DNA of 64,000 bases, taken from positions 7,192,001 to 7,256,000 of the forward strand of contig NC_016133.3 in assembly GCF_000005505.3 (NCBI RefSeq), given 5' to 3'. The translations under genes and the position numbers were made by a program. Position 1 is the stretch's first letter, and every line of letters starts with the position of its first letter. This DNA comes from Brachypodium distachyon. Taxonomy: Eukaryota > Streptophyta > Magnoliopsida > Poales > Poaceae. Below the pieces are notes generated by a model. It did no database searches and was not told where the DNA came from. It worked only from the letters and a program-made list of their open reading frames with translations. Below, in pieces: positions 13,246 through 30,492 of this stretch.

Positions 13246-14530
13246 ATATGCTACTAGGTGGGCTCTGCTAATAAGTAGCCACAATGAGCTTTTGATCATG
13301 GCTCTATGTGCTTGTGCACAAGAGTGTTTGTGTATTTTATGATTGTGCAGGTGCTAGATAGAATAGCTCACCACTTGGGTCACGAGCATTTAGTACATGT
13401 AATACATGATTTTCTTTCCTGTTCTTGGTATCAATTCATCTCTATCAATTTCAGTCGCTTCTTCCCAACCTACAAGTGTTTGCTTCTGGACTGTTCTATG
13501 CTTCATAGTTTGTTAGCCAACTAGATTTTCCATAAATTTTGTGATCCGGTATAATTTCCTCTTCAAGGTCGTCACTACAATCGGCCTGCAATTGTAAATG
13601 TCATCACATTCTCACTTACATACCATGCATTTCAGTTTATGTTGTGTAATATTCTCACTTATGTTTTGCATGCTTCTCATGGGTGATCCTTTTCCGTTGC
13701 CAGGTGATATGATTTTTGGAAGATGGAAGATAAAAACGATGATGTGGACTTTGTTTTAATTTGTGCTAAATTTCTGTATTTTTGTTGTATGTATGATTTA
13801 CCGTCTTGGTTTGTCATTGTGGTTGGTCAATAAATATTGAAAAATGTGTAATCGTTTTTCTGAGCATTTATACGAAGCTTGTGATGTACATATATGTAAT
13901 TATTTCCATAATTCTTAAGAAAAATTGAACTGTTCGTGATTATGAAATGAATGTATGTAACCAGGCAAAAAATGTACCAAACAATTTATGACAATAGTTT
14001 CAAAAATATTTTACTGGAATGGTATTTTCATTAAAAATTGTAAAATGAACCTAGAATTCGTAATTAAATGGAATGGGCAAATACGCTGGATCAAATTGGC
14101 CATGGCCCAAAAGAAACGGGCTGGAATTTTGAGCTTGGCCCATTTAGCTATAAATGGCCCAAACTATTTGGGTTGGCTCATAGACGACTCTTGAGTGGCC
14201 TGATATTTGGTCAGAGTGGACCAAAACCCCATGTCGCTAGAACTAAAAAAAGTGTTGCTAGTTGTGTTATTCGTACTAGAAAATGTGTTACTGGCTATGT
14301 TGCTATATCTAAAAAATTGTGTTACTAAAACTAGGAAAAAATGTTGCTAGTTATGTTACAATAGCTGAAAAAAGGTGTTACTAGTTTTTTAAGTAACACA
14401 TATAACAGGTGTTACTACAGCAAAGTTGTAACACGTTTTATTACATATAGTAACAAATATCGTGTGTTACACTATCCCAGCTCTTGCAACACCGCTTAAA
14501 GTAACACATAACAAATTGTGTTACTAGAGG

Positions 14531-16695
14531 CGCTTGCCAAAGGATAAAGCGAACCTTGTTGAATTTACATAACCTTTACTTAAGCCACCAGAAAAGTGCA
14601 GGTTTGGACATAGATATTTTTTCAAAGTTAACGCGATTGTAGTAAGGTAGCGGATGCCCTTCTGGCGTTTCGTGCGATGATGGTTCGCATCCCCCGAGCC
14701 GTATGGCCGGTTGTTAGCCTACCTTTGTCCATGACTTGTTGCCAGCGATCTTGCTAGGCACGTTCAGTGATGAATTTCAAAACAAAAGCTTAACAAAAAT
14801 CAAAGCGCAAGTTCTAAACCTTGTGATAAGCTGCATTGCGTCTCTTTTTACCAAATGTTTGCCACATCGGTAGATTGCAAACCAAACCAGTGTCTCGTGC
14901 TGATGAACGGTGATGTTAACAGGGTTTTTTTTTTGAGAGGGTTAACAGGTTTTTTTAGGGAACGTCTAACAGGAAAGGGTTTATTTTGGGCCCAACTATT
15001 TTTATCAGTTAGCCTTCATGGGTCAAATGTCAGCCTGATGATACCACTGGAGCCACTGAGGTCTTCAATTCCAAACTGGGCAATCCGGTCCATCTCGGCG
15101 ACACATGGCCCAAGTATCAGCCCCCGATGGAGCCAGCCAGGCCGGTGCCGAGCAACACTACAGGCAAGCCTATTTTCCACCCGTGCACCCTCGCTACGGA
15201 TCCCGTAACTACCTCCACCACCACCCTCCACTCCCCTCACCCGTCCCATTGATGTGACGATGACACCTCCCTGCCGACCTGCGGTACAAACAGCCAGGAA
15301 CGAACAGGTGGGTGGGTCAAGGTCATATGGCTGGTGCGTTGCCACTCTCGTCCATCCTCGCCACGCGCGGCAGGCAACCAGATCGTGCAAGAAAATTCAA
15401 GCTGTTGGGAAATGTAGTGAAATGGAAGGGCGGAGAGTTTTAGGGCGTATTTCGTTTGTGTCAAAATTTGTTGACGTCAAAATATTACTCAAGCTTTAGG
15501 GTGTATTTTAGGGTGTAGTGGAATGGAAGGTCAGAGTAGTCAACAGTTTCTTAGCTGGCCAAAATTGACAAGATTTGTGAAAAGATTGTGAGGTGCGCGG
15601 GTAAGATTTCATAAGCAACCAATTTTTTTCACCAATCAAGCAAACACCAAATATCTTACTAGGCTACCTAACTTTTTTGTAGAGCAAATAACATAGCCTT
15701 AGTTCCACCTTGCCAAAGAAGTTGTACCACGTTACAATGGTTTGTACATCTTTATCTTTACTCTAAAAAAGAACCGACTTGTTAATCCTCCGTTCACTCT
15801 ACCAAGATTATTTTCTAGATAGTTAGTAAATTACCGTAATATCCACATATTATGTGGTAGATGCATGTACACGATCTTTTGATTATGGTTAACTGGATTG
15901 ACGAATATTTTAAGAAAAAAATATTTATCACACAATTAGGAATTTTGAGGGTGTGTGCATTTAAACAGCTCCTGCAATACATATTTCTTATTCTGTAGCA
16001 ATACACGTGCATTTAGCTAATTTGACCTAATAATTAGAGGAACAAAGAAACAGACAACATTGAGCCGCTCTCACTCACTCACTCGACATGCCATAAACCT
16101 TACGTGCATGTGTGGTGTGAATTGAGTTCGAAGAAATTTTGGGGTCATTACCTTATATGGTTTTTAGTTTTTTTGAAAATTAGGATAACCGGAGGATGTT
16201 ATGGACGAGTAATCTGCTTCCCAACTTGCCCACGACCTAACTAATCTTCTATATCTAAGTAGGAGAAATCCACTACTTGATTTCTCTCAACATGCAAGCA
16301 TGCCACATCATCACATCATTAATATGTTCACACATATTTAGTGAGAAACTCATATTTGTTGCACATGCATGCATGATATTTTCCATCATGCTATCCTCAC
16401 CATGTGAAGAATCTATCATACAATTTTATTCTATGTTTTGAGTTTTGAATACTCTTTCGTTGCTACCCAATTTCACTCGTACATGTGAATAGCAAAAGCA
16501 GACCAATTTGGACACATTCCTTAGGAATCTATCATGCCAATTCCTATGAAACGAATACTACATATAGCTAAAAATCCTAAGAAATGAAATATTGTAGAAA
16601 TCCTTTAAGAATCCTTCAAACCGAACTAGCCCTCAATGATCACGTGAATGATTATACGAGAGAGAAGGCCTTCGTTGCAAGGAGACGATCAATAA
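14531..16695. other. Intergenic, no gene recognised
   Basis: Short overlapping frames at 14855-15500 look like chance. The stretch 16500-16635 (ccttaggaatc, atcctaagaaatg) resembles a fragment of the MITE family at 272-1012. Confidence 0.45.
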
Positions 16696-17012
16696 CATCT
16701 CGTTTGGCACCCATCGTTTGGGCATAGAATTGTAGAATTTATTTTGAATTCCAAAAAACAACTTGTTTGGTTGGCACGGAATTAGCCACAGGAATTCAAT
16801 CTCAAATTTCATGGAATCACTATAACTAGCCTTAATTCCTCTCTAAAAGCCATCATTTCTCTAGAATTGTCTATCACTCTTCAATTCCACGTGGTAGACA
16901 AACATGATTTTTTAACCCGGAATTCAAAGTCAACCAAATGAAATCCTATTAAAAATTTGATTTCATTTCCTTTTGATCAAGTGAAATGAACTCTTGGTTG
17001 CCAAACGAGCTG
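16696..17012. mobile_element. Tourist MITE, 317 bp, TAA target duplication
   Basis: TAA lies at 16693-16695 and again at 17013-17015. Termini are catctcgtttggcaccca and, reverse complemented, cagctcgtttggcaacca. The interior (catcatttctctagaattg, gtggtagacaaacatgattt) matches the reverse complement of the element at 59501-59820, so the two are sister copies in opposite orientation. Confidence 0.88.
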
Positions 17013-17015
17013 TAA

Positions 17016-19589
17016 GGGTTTTTGAGAGAGTCCTCATGTGATTGATTCTTCCTCGACTCATGGGCGACAAAAACAAAATCCATGCAGTTGCAACTCTAGT
17101 AACAGTGGCATCATACTACATCGTCGCCTTCATCGACGCCTCCGCAACCTCCATCGCAGGGCGCAGGCTGCTTCTTCTAACGTCTCATACATGTTATTCA
17201 TCAGTCTGTTAGATTTGAATTTTGCCTTGTATTGATCATGCTAAATGTCATCTTACAATCTAGTATACCGTGTTACATTTCTAATTTGTATGGTCTAATC
17301 TGTTTTAGTTTACTTGCCATAATTATCAAGTTTAAATTCATAAAAACTAGTCAAAAGCCCGTGCGTTGCTACGGAAAATAAAATAGGAATACAAAAAATA
17401 AAATAACTGTAGCACCACCAAATTAAGAGTTAAAATGTGATCCAGTGCGGGTGGTTTCATATTTTTTTTTTAAATTTGTATACGATCTTATGGACTTTAC
17501 ATGCCTCTTGGCGATCCGTCGGCCGGTAGGCCTGTCTCTGTGTAGCGTCTAGACTCAAGAATATGTGCCTGCCGAAATCACAGGTCTACTTTGTGTGTGC
17601 GTATTCTTTGTTTGTGACTTCTGAGTTTTTATGTCCGCTGGTCTAGGCGTCTTATATGGGTCAAGTATTGACCAATCTCTTAAGCTTCGTTTGGATGTAG
17701 ATGTTGAATTGAGATGAATACCTATATTCGTGGAAAACATAATTGGGCCTAAATTCTGTTTTTCTTATAAGGATGCACGTTGAATTGGCTTGTAGAATCC
17801 AAGTGTGACACCAGTTCCAATTCCAGTTTGGATGGAAAAAAAATTGAAATTGTATATTTATATGATTATGAAGCTTTTAGTTTGTTGTACATGTACCAAA
17901 TGAAATTTTCACAACGTGTGCATATTGATGATTATGTTCGATATCAAAAGCCATTCCATCCTCATGGCCAATTTTTACAAAAAATAAAAAATAAAAAAAG
18001 CCAAGCCGTTACTGCTGTCATGCTGTGTACAGAAAGAGAAGCAAAAAAATAGCCTTCGATTACGATGGGAGGCGGCTCGTCGTACAGAGGGACGAGACGG
18101 GAGGCGGCTCCTGGGGGGAGAGGAGAGAGGGATGAGATGGCAGGCGACTCCAGGTGGAGGAGAAGGAGGATGTGCGGATGGTAAGGAGATAGGCGGCGGC
18201 CGGAGAAAAGGAAGGAGAAGGGCGGTGGCTTTGGCAAGGGACGAGTGGAGCAACGGTTGGGAAGGGGATGGAGATGGGTGGAGTCTAGGGACGGGATGGG
18301 GATGGGCAGCGGCTTGGGGGGGGGGGGACATGGGGGCGGCCGGAGGAGATGGGCAGCGGACAGCTCCTTCACGTTGCATCTGCCCTCCATGGTGGGCGCC
18401 GCCTTGAGTTGGAAATGAGGAGACGCATCATATTGAGAGTGTGACGGTGGAGAGAGAAGAGAGGGGGGAGGCTAAGGAAAGTCGCGGTGAAATTGGAGAC
18501 TAATTCCATTGTTCAATCATTCAATTCCGATATCCCATTAATCACGTAATCAAACCGTGTTTCCTTTCGGGGCCGGCACAGTGGCACACTCGGCGAGGAC
18601 GTCCGCCCAGGAGTTTCCGGCGACGGCCACAGGGTCGCTGGCGCGGCGCGGGTGGAGGAGGTGCAGGTGCGGCAGTGGCATGGGGAGGAAGATGGGCGGA
18701 TGCGGAGGAGGATGATTTGGGTGAGGAGAGGAGCCATGAGGGGACACACGGAAGGGGGAGCCTTGTTGGTTGTTGCGGGCTACGAAGGGGAAGAAGCCCT
18801 TGTGCGGGCTAACTCGATGGAAATCGGATCGGATTGGACTCGCGAGAAGGGGAGGGGTGAGGACGTACGGCGATGTCCGTACCATCACCACCAACTCCAG
18901 TTTAATATATTGTTATAGATATATGTAACACGCGCAGTTTTTTTGCCAATCACAACTCTATAAAAATGTTTGTAAAATTTGAATTTGCTTACCAATTTTT
19001 TTTCAAAGATTCTTTAATTCTCTGTTTGTCAACTTTTTGGTACGAATATGTGAGAGAGATGAGATGACTCGTAATGACAAACAAAATTTTAATAATAAAT
19101 AAAAAACCAATTAAACGTAATCTGGTAATTTTTCTTTTCAGATTTTAGCATGAGTAGGGCACCGACCAAACAGACCTTTGGTCCGCGTCTCGGCACAGTG
19201 CGCCGAACACAGCGTCCACTTTATCATTTGTACGTCCGTTTGCAGCAATTTTGTCAAGAAGCCTAACCCACTTGAAGGCAGACGCTGACCCTGGACCCAA
19301 CCCAACCGGACGGGCCCGGGATGGCGAGATTCCGTCCCACGCGCGCACGCCAAACACAGTCGACCACAATAGTTCGATGCAGGCACCGAGAGAGCGCTAC
19401 GTGCCACTCTACGCCAGTGCTCCCCCACTCCCACTTCAGGAGTCTGATGTGAAATTGTGAATTGTGATGGTACTGATTGTTACTATTGCGTCCTACCCGG
19501 TGTCGGGTTTCCTTCCCCCGATCGAGTGGTTGCCAAGCCATCTGCCATTAGCCCACGGTCGTGGCCCCCCCCCCCCCCCCCCCGTGGTC
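17016..19589. other. Intergenic up to Prx2
   Basis: Mostly AT-rich up to 18050, then G-rich on this strand (18060-18400) with a 12-G run near 18316. A minus-strand frame at 18550-18894 is rich in Pro and His and has no domain that I recognise; it could be a captured exon fragment but evidence is weak. No TATA box could be assigned to Prx2. Confidence 0.4.
19565..19583. repeat. Poly-C tract of 19
   Basis: An uninterrupted run of 19 C sits six bases before the preferred Prx2 start codon. If transcribed it lies in the leader. Its length is likely to vary between alleles and is prone to sequencing error. Confidence 0.85.
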
Positions 19590-22731
<3,142 letters not shown>

Positions 22732-23736
22732 ATGGCCGCCTTCGTCATTTCTTCGGCGAGGATCTCCACGCTCGCGGTTGCTCTCCTCGTCGCCACCACG
22801 ATCTCCTGCCGAGGCGCCGGAGTCGCGGCGGCCACACTGTCGAACAAGTACTACGACAAGACGTGCCCGGGGCTGCAGCCCATCGTGCGGTCGGCGATGG
22901 CGCAGGCGGTGGCCGCGGATCCCCGCACGGGCGCCTCCGTGCTCCGGCTCTTCTTCCACGACTGCTTCGTCAACGGCTGCGACGGCTCCGTGCTCCTGGA
23001 CGACGCGCCGCCGGGGTTCACGGGCGAGAAGGGCGCCGGGCCGAACCTGGGCTCCGCGCGGGGCTTCGAGGCCGTGGACGCGGCCAAGGCGCAGGCCGAG
23101 GCGGCCTGCAACGCCACCGTGTCCTGCGCGGACGTGCTCGCGCTGGCAGCCCGCGACGCCGTGGGCCTGCTCGGCGGGCCGGCGTGGGCCGTCAAGCTGG
23201 GCCGGAAGGACTCGCGCACCGCGAGCCAGGCCGCGGCCAACGCCAACCTTCCCGGGCCTGGGTCCGGCCTATCCTCGCTGCTGGCCTCGTTCGCGGCCAA
23301 GGGGCTGTCGGCGCGGGACATGACGGCGCTGTCCGGCGCGCACACGGTGGGGCGCGCGCGGTGCCTGACGTTCCGGGCCCGCGTCAACGGCGGGGACGCC
23401 GGCGTCAATGCCACCTTCGCGGCGCGGATCCGGCAGGGATGCCCGGCGACCAACGGCGTTGGGGACAGCAGCCTGGCGCCGCTGGACGGGGAGACGCCGG
23501 ACGCGTTCGACAACGGGTACTTCCGGGGTCTCCTGCAGCAGCGCGGGCTGCTGCACTCGGACCAGGAGCTCTTCAGCGGCGGCGGCGGGTCGCAGGACTC
23601 GCTGGTGCGCAAGTACGCCGGCAACGCGGGCATGTTCGCGAGCGACTTCGCCAGGGCGATGGTTAAGATGGGCGGCCTTGAGCCCGCGGCCGGGACGCCG
23701 CTGGAAGTCAGGATCAACTGTCGGAAGCCCAACTAG
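22732..23736 (+). CDS. Intronless class III secretory peroxidase (Prx3)
   Basis: One uninterrupted frame of 334 residues. The ATG at 22732 starts a hydrophobic signal peptide (about residues 1-34) before the mature start near TLSNKYYDKTC. Seen: distal Arg72 and His76 in [15 protein letters not shown], the Asn of GPN, SCADVL, LLGGPAW, proximal His204 in [11 protein letters not shown] and the eight cysteines, so catalysis should be intact. Both introns of the neighbours are missing precisely: VN runs straight into GCD and L into LGGP. This suggests intron loss or retroposition of a Prx1/Prx2-like mRNA; no poly(A) tail or target duplication was noticed, so the mechanism is open. GC content is very high across the gene. 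It ends in KPN like Prx1. Confidence 0.95.
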   Translation: MAAFVISSARISTLAVALLVATTISCRGAGVAAATLSNKYYDKTCPGLQPIVRSAMAQAVAADPRTGASVLRLFFHDCFVNGCDGSVLLDDAPPGFTGEKGAGPNLGSARGFEAVDAAKAQAEAACNATVSCADVLALAARDAVGLLGGPAWAVKLGRKDSRTASQAAANANLPGPGSGLSSLLASFAAKGLSARDMTALSGAHTVGRARCLTFRARVNGGDAGVNATFAARIRQGCPATNGVGDSSLAPLDGETPDAFDNGYFRGLLQQRGLLHSDQELFSGGGGSQDSLVRKYAGNAGMFASDFARAMVKMGGLEPAAGTPLEVRINCRKPN

Positions 23737-25771
23737 GTGGAGTAGCTACGTAGGTTTGCACCGTTGATTGACATGTAAATATTTAGTATGCAAAAGGACA
23801 CGATCGAGAGTAACACATACTCGATATTCATTTTTGTCGATACATCCAGATCCAGGAAAGAAATTTGCAATTGCCGATCATTTGTCAGATAAAGACATAC
23901 TCAGAACGTACATTTCACAGATGGAGCTCACATTAGATATATGGTTTTGCTATTGAGAAGCTGCATGTCCTTTTTGTTAGAGATTTTAATCAACCATAAC
24001 AAATGGGAGAGGGAGTTAGGAATAGGACGAGCCTCAGATCTTAATCCAACCGATTTGACACGTCAACTGAGATTTAATACTTTTTGCACATTTGAGATTT
24101 TACACCCGCTGATCACCAAAAGGACACTATTATTTTCATGTCTGTCATGTCAGACATTGTAGATACAACTCACTAGCAAAGTATGGAGTATGATTAAACT
24201 TCACCCTCGTGTCACTCCACCTAATGGGCTTTTGATGCTTTTCAGAAATTTAATTTAGATCACAACGAACACGGGGCGAGATATGTCCGAATGCTCTACC
24301 GCGAATACACTATAGGGGCTTACAGTTTATGGTAATGAAAAAAAAGTAATAAGAAAAATCATAAAAGTGATACAAATCCAGGTGCAAAACAGATGAATTC
24401 AAAAATGAGGTCCGACTCAAGTGTAAAACTCCTATATTTTTCCTTGAAAGAGACAACAAGGAAACTTTTCTCTATTTATCTTATGATCTATTCCTATGAA
24501 ACACATGAACAGTATCATCAAAGGAAAAATAACTATTTCTATAATTTTCCTCATTTTTGGAGTGAAACCATAAACCAGCTAAGGAAATCTCCAACACTAC
24601 CACCCATTTGGACCGGATTGGTCCGTTTCGGTCGATGCAGACCAAATGCATGCCCAACCCAACGACCTATTTTGGCGGCCGTCACTATTCTGTTTGGCGT
24701 GACTCATTTTCCAACTCAAAATTGATCCAGGTTTGGGCGTGGACAGACAACATCTTTGCACTACGCTTGTCCTCTTTTTGCTTCCTTTTTCTCTCTTGGC
24801 CCATTTGTCTGTGACCAAAATTAAATGACAAAACAGACAAAATATGTAACCGTGTTGGGGACACCAACAGATCCAAACGGACACAGGCCGGACAAAAACC
24901 TCTGAAATGTGGACCAAAACGGACACCTTGTGTCCGATTTGGGCGGCTGCGCTGGACCTGCGATGTATTGGTCCCAAACGCAGGACCTGCGACTTGCAGG
25001 GTGTGGTCCATGGACCGCCCTGCGACTTTGACCATAGCCCATATACATCTGTGTTTTCAGCCCAAAAAAAGGAAAACCAAGGCTGAGTGAGTACCGACCA
25101 GCCCAGCCCATCTCCTCGGCTCCTCTTGGATCATCTCTTCGTCTCCTCGTTCGTTCTTTTGTTGCGTACGCATCTAGCCGCATAGCGATCGAGAGCAGAA
25201 ACCAGATCTCGCCGCCTAGCGGTTACGCTGTCGACTAGCGATCATGATGCAGAACGAAGTTAGAAGAGCTCGCAGCCGCAATCTGCGCAGATACGCAGAG
25301 GACACGTCCGGTTGCCGGCACGCGGCAGACGACGAACATATGCCACGGACGGCCTGAATCAAGTCAAGGTTTGCTCTGTTGCAAAATTGTTCCAATGCTG
25401 AATTTCTTTTTCTGAAACATTCAAATTCCTCTGTTGGAAAACTCAATATTTATAATGTTTGATGTTGGCAATTTATATTTTATATTTGGGGTAAAAACCC
25501 TAGATACGCCATTGGCTAGCGAGCTGGTAATAGAATTAGTCCGGCACGCGACGCAAGCTCCAGCAAGCCGTGATTTCGAACTGAGATAGTATACATTTGA
25601 TTATTTGAACACACTACACTGCGACAGCACGCACTGATGAAATTCGCATAAAATATATATCAAATTTATTCGTTTGAATTTCTTTTTGTTGTCAACGTTC
25701 TCACAGGAAATAAAAACACGAAAACCACTTCTTCACAAGTTTTATGTCGATCATCATATCACAATTTCCAT
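23737..25771. other. Intergenic between Prx3 and ACL5
   Basis: AT-rich, with a GC-richer stretch at 24595-25030 that repeats ggaccaaa/ggacac motifs and is probably a Mutator-type or other MITE; its borders were not resolved. No gene recognised. The 3' ends of Prx3 (+) and ACL5 (-) converge here. Confidence 0.45.
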
Positions 25772-27861
<2,090 letters not shown>

Positions 27862-27993
27862 CCTGCGCACACGCCGCGGCAACTAAAATACACACACCTG
27901 AAGACTACAACGCGAAAGGAGAGCCAAATTAACTGGCGGCTCTGCTGTGTAAGCTGTGGGTGCAGCTGGTAAATGCCGACGGGTTCCGGGCGC

Positions 27994-28002
27994 TTATATA
28001 TA
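27994..28002 (-). promoter_or_regulatory. Putative TATA box of ACL5
   Basis: On the minus strand the sequence reads CTATATATAAGCG, about 133 bp before the ACL5 ATG. The distance matches that of the peroxidase TATA boxes in this window. Confidence 0.65.
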
Positions 28003-28341
28003 GGCGACGCTGAGTGCGCGCGCCGTTGGCGTCGTGGCCTCGTGGGGGGGAAGCGGACACCGGGCAGGCGGTGGGGGGATTTGGAACGATCGAGCGTATG
28101 CCATAGTGCTGTGTTGGCATGCAGCATGATGAAGACAGGAGTGACTAGTGAGTAGATCTTCTGCAGCGGTTCTCACTTCTTGCTGGCTAGCTCCTGTAGT
28201 AAATTATGGAGCAGGAACATCCTTTTTTTTTGGAAGGCTAAGATTTCTGCTTTCAGTAAGAGGAAAAAGGAGGCTCATATGGCGGGGCAACAAGCGTTCT
28301 AATCATCTGAATTGCTATTTCTAAATCAACTAAAAGCTAGT

Positions 28342-28454
28342 TACTCTGTTCAATAGTTCTTGTCTCAAATTTGATCAAAAATTGATGTATCTGTTTCTAA
28401 AAAGTGTATAGATACATGTAATATTTCGACAAAAATTATAAAACAGAGTGAGTA
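28342..28454. mobile_element. Stowaway MITE, 113 bp, upstream of ACL5
   Basis: The left end is tactctgttcaatagttctt and the right end reverse complement is tactcactctgttttataat. The interior atgtatctg...agatacatg is shared with the other Stowaways in the window. It lies about 340 bp upstream of the ACL5 TATA box. Confidence 0.75.
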
Positions 28455-28732
28455 TTTCTAAGTGTAACTACTTAAGGTTTTGTTCGAAAAACATAAATGC
28501 TTAACATCATTAACATTAGAAATAATAAACAAATTGCCCGACCTAAAATAATTAATTTTCAAAGAACCACGGTTTTTTATTCACCGAGCCCCACTTTTAT
28601 AGTTTGCTCGCAGAACCACACATTTCGGGTGACTGTCTCAACTAGTCCAAAACACGGGTTTAAACACGTTTGACAGGTGCTACGACAGACATGAAAATGC
28701 GCACAGCGTAGTATGTCGAACTGGTGGAAAGA

Positions 28733-29235
28733 GTAAAATACACCACTAGTCCATGAACTCGGCAAAAACGAACACTTTAGCCCATGAACTTGATAAACGC
28801 ACACTTAAACCTCTAAACTGAAATTATCGTGTCACTTTTAGTCCAAAAACGGTTCAGCGAGGGTTAAACCCCTAAACGCACACTTAAACGCCATGTCAGC
28901 TTCGGCGAGGACCGCGGGCTGCTACTCGATTTTCTTAAGATTTTTTTTGCAAAAATCACTATGCCCGAGCCGCCCGCGAGGGGCAAGGCGGCCGTGCCCA
29001 GACGGGAATCTTAGGACCCCGAGAACCACGTCGTTGCTATCAAATTGACGAGAGGACGCCGGTGAAGGAGTCGTCGAAGCCGATGTGACGGCCACGTGGT
29101 GTGTTTAAGTTTTGCTGAACCGTTTTTGGACTAAAGTGACACAGAGTAAAATACATCACTAGTCCATGAACTAAACAAAAATAAACACTTTAATCCACAG
29201 ACTCAAAAAACGCACGTTTAAACCCCTAAACCATA
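28733..29235. repeat. Composite repeat: direct outer copies around an inverted repeat
   Basis: gtaaaataca(c/t)cactagtccatgaact occurs at about 28733 and again in the same orientation at about 29145. Between them, gtgtcacttttagtccaaaa at 28832 is mirrored by the inverted ttttggactaaagtgacac ending at 29140. Further inverted similarity extends inwards (cttcggcga near 28900, tcgtcgaag near 29070). A relative of the outer unit occurs at about 59955-60060. Probably a MITE-like element in a repeat array; the class is unknown. Confidence 0.6.
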
Positions 29236-29548
29236 ACATGCAGTGCAGGTCACAGAGGCTCAGTTTTCATCGACGCAGTTCCAGGGTGGTGGTTCAGCAT
29301 GCGCGCATAAGAACCAAGCCAAGTGCTACGTGCATGCAAAACCTGCATAGAAATTGAGAGCGAAGGAAAAAGGGCACTCGCAAAAAAATGGTTCCCTTTC
29401 TGAAAACAGTACACCGAATCAAGACGCACGGGGTTCGCACGCTTCTTCGAGCAGCGGGACTGAGCAAAGGGATTCACGCATCGCTGGGAAGGAAAGGTTG
29501 GATATGTCAACAACTGCTGGCTCATGTAGCGTCCGTGTTAATCTGTTA

Positions 29549-29699
29549 TACTCCTCCGGTCCCACGTGACTTTCTATTACATGTCTCTGGACGTATTTTA
29601 GTATATAAATACGTCCATGTTTTGATAAATTTGAGATATCTGGACGTATTTTAATATATAAATATGTTCATATTTAAACAAATTTGAGTGGAAGGAGTA
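29549..29699. mobile_element. Degenerate Stowaway-like MITE, about 151 bp
   Basis: Ends are tactcctccggtcccac and gtggaaggagta. Inside, tctggacgtattttagtatataaata is followed by a second near-copy, tctggacgtattttaatatataaata, suggesting an internal duplication. Confidence 0.55.
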
Positions 29700-30492
29700 C
29701 AAATTTGGACCGCCAAAATTATCACTGGCTGCTGGCTCACCTGGCATGTTCATTTTGGTCTTGCTGTTCCGAGTGACCGGGCAGTATTAACCCCTTAAAT
29801 CCCTAATCAGGTCAAAGCCTTTGCCGCATTGCCATCATGATTGTGAGTCACCCCACTCCACATTCAGTGCTTCATAGCAAAACACCGTTTTAACAGCACC
29901 AAACCGAAGCGATTATGCCGGCCATAACCACAATGCTAGTTGGACGCATGCAGCAACCCATTAATTCTATTTTTTTTCCTGGTGCATGCTCGCCTGATCC
30001 ATACATGCCTGGAGTGGAGTACGAACTTGCTAGTGCCAAAATCCGGGACCTAAAAGAACGATCAAGCCTTGTGCCCTTGTGGCACGATGGAGAGATTAGC
30101 TCTTCGTGGGCTGCTCCTGGAGGGAGCGCCGCTATGATCACGCCCTGTCCTGTGTGTCGACGGCTTGTCGCGCAGTGTTCTTTGCCGCTGTGCGCCGCCA
30201 GATGGCACCCGTCATTCGATGGCCGGCCGGCACGCCCGTGCATGATGACGCTAGCTCTTCTTTTGGCCCGCGGATTGTTCGTGGGGCACCAGGTGAAAGT
30301 TCTACGGCCCCGCGCGGGCGCGCAGTGCACTTGAGCTTTTCTCGTGACCGTCGTTGTCCTCCCGTAGTAATATTTTGTATTTCTCGATGTTTCATTTCGT
30401 CTGGTTCTATTAAAAATTTGGATTTGCTGGTTTACTAAATAGAGAAAAAATATTGTCTCACAAAAATGGTCATTTAATTTATCTTTCTTGTA
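29700..30492. other. Intergenic with an unassigned open frame
   Basis: A 139-codon frame on the + strand (29915-30334) overlaps a 146-codon frame on the - strand. Neither shows a domain that I recognise, and the region has a GC-rich patch at 30100-30320. I do not call a gene. Confidence 0.35.

Larger units (their letters stand above)
11397..14530. mobile_element. About 3.1-kb element with GTAACACA subterminal arrays (CACTA-like?)
   Basis: The left end is cactacaacaaaacagtg, which resembles the CACTA start. Within 11397-11640 there are repeated gtaacaca and tgtgttac motifs in both orientations, and the same motifs fill 14235-14525 at the other side. Paired arrays of a short motif near both ends are typical of CACTA elements, whose transposase binds them. 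I could not find a matching cttgtagtg-type right terminus or a clear 3-bp duplication, so the right boundary is approximate and the class is tentative. The interior is AT-rich, holds several local duplications and has no transposase frame that I can see. Confidence 0.5.

Noticed and set aside
18550..18894. Minus-strand Pro/His-rich frame as a gene
   Set aside because: Low-complexity content and no recognisable domain; at most a captured exon fragment.
19464..19589. Upstream ATG as the true Prx2 start
   Set aside because: It would add a 42-residue non-signal extension coded partly by the poly-C tract; the ATG at 19590 gives a normal signal peptide.
22851..23732. 293-codon minus-strand frame opposite Prx3
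   Set aside because: Exact antisense shadow of a strongly supported intronless peroxidase; composition is the typical mirror of the sense codons.
29915..30334. 139-codon plus-strand frame as a gene
   Set aside because: Overlapped by an equally long minus frame; no signal, domain or splice pattern recognised.
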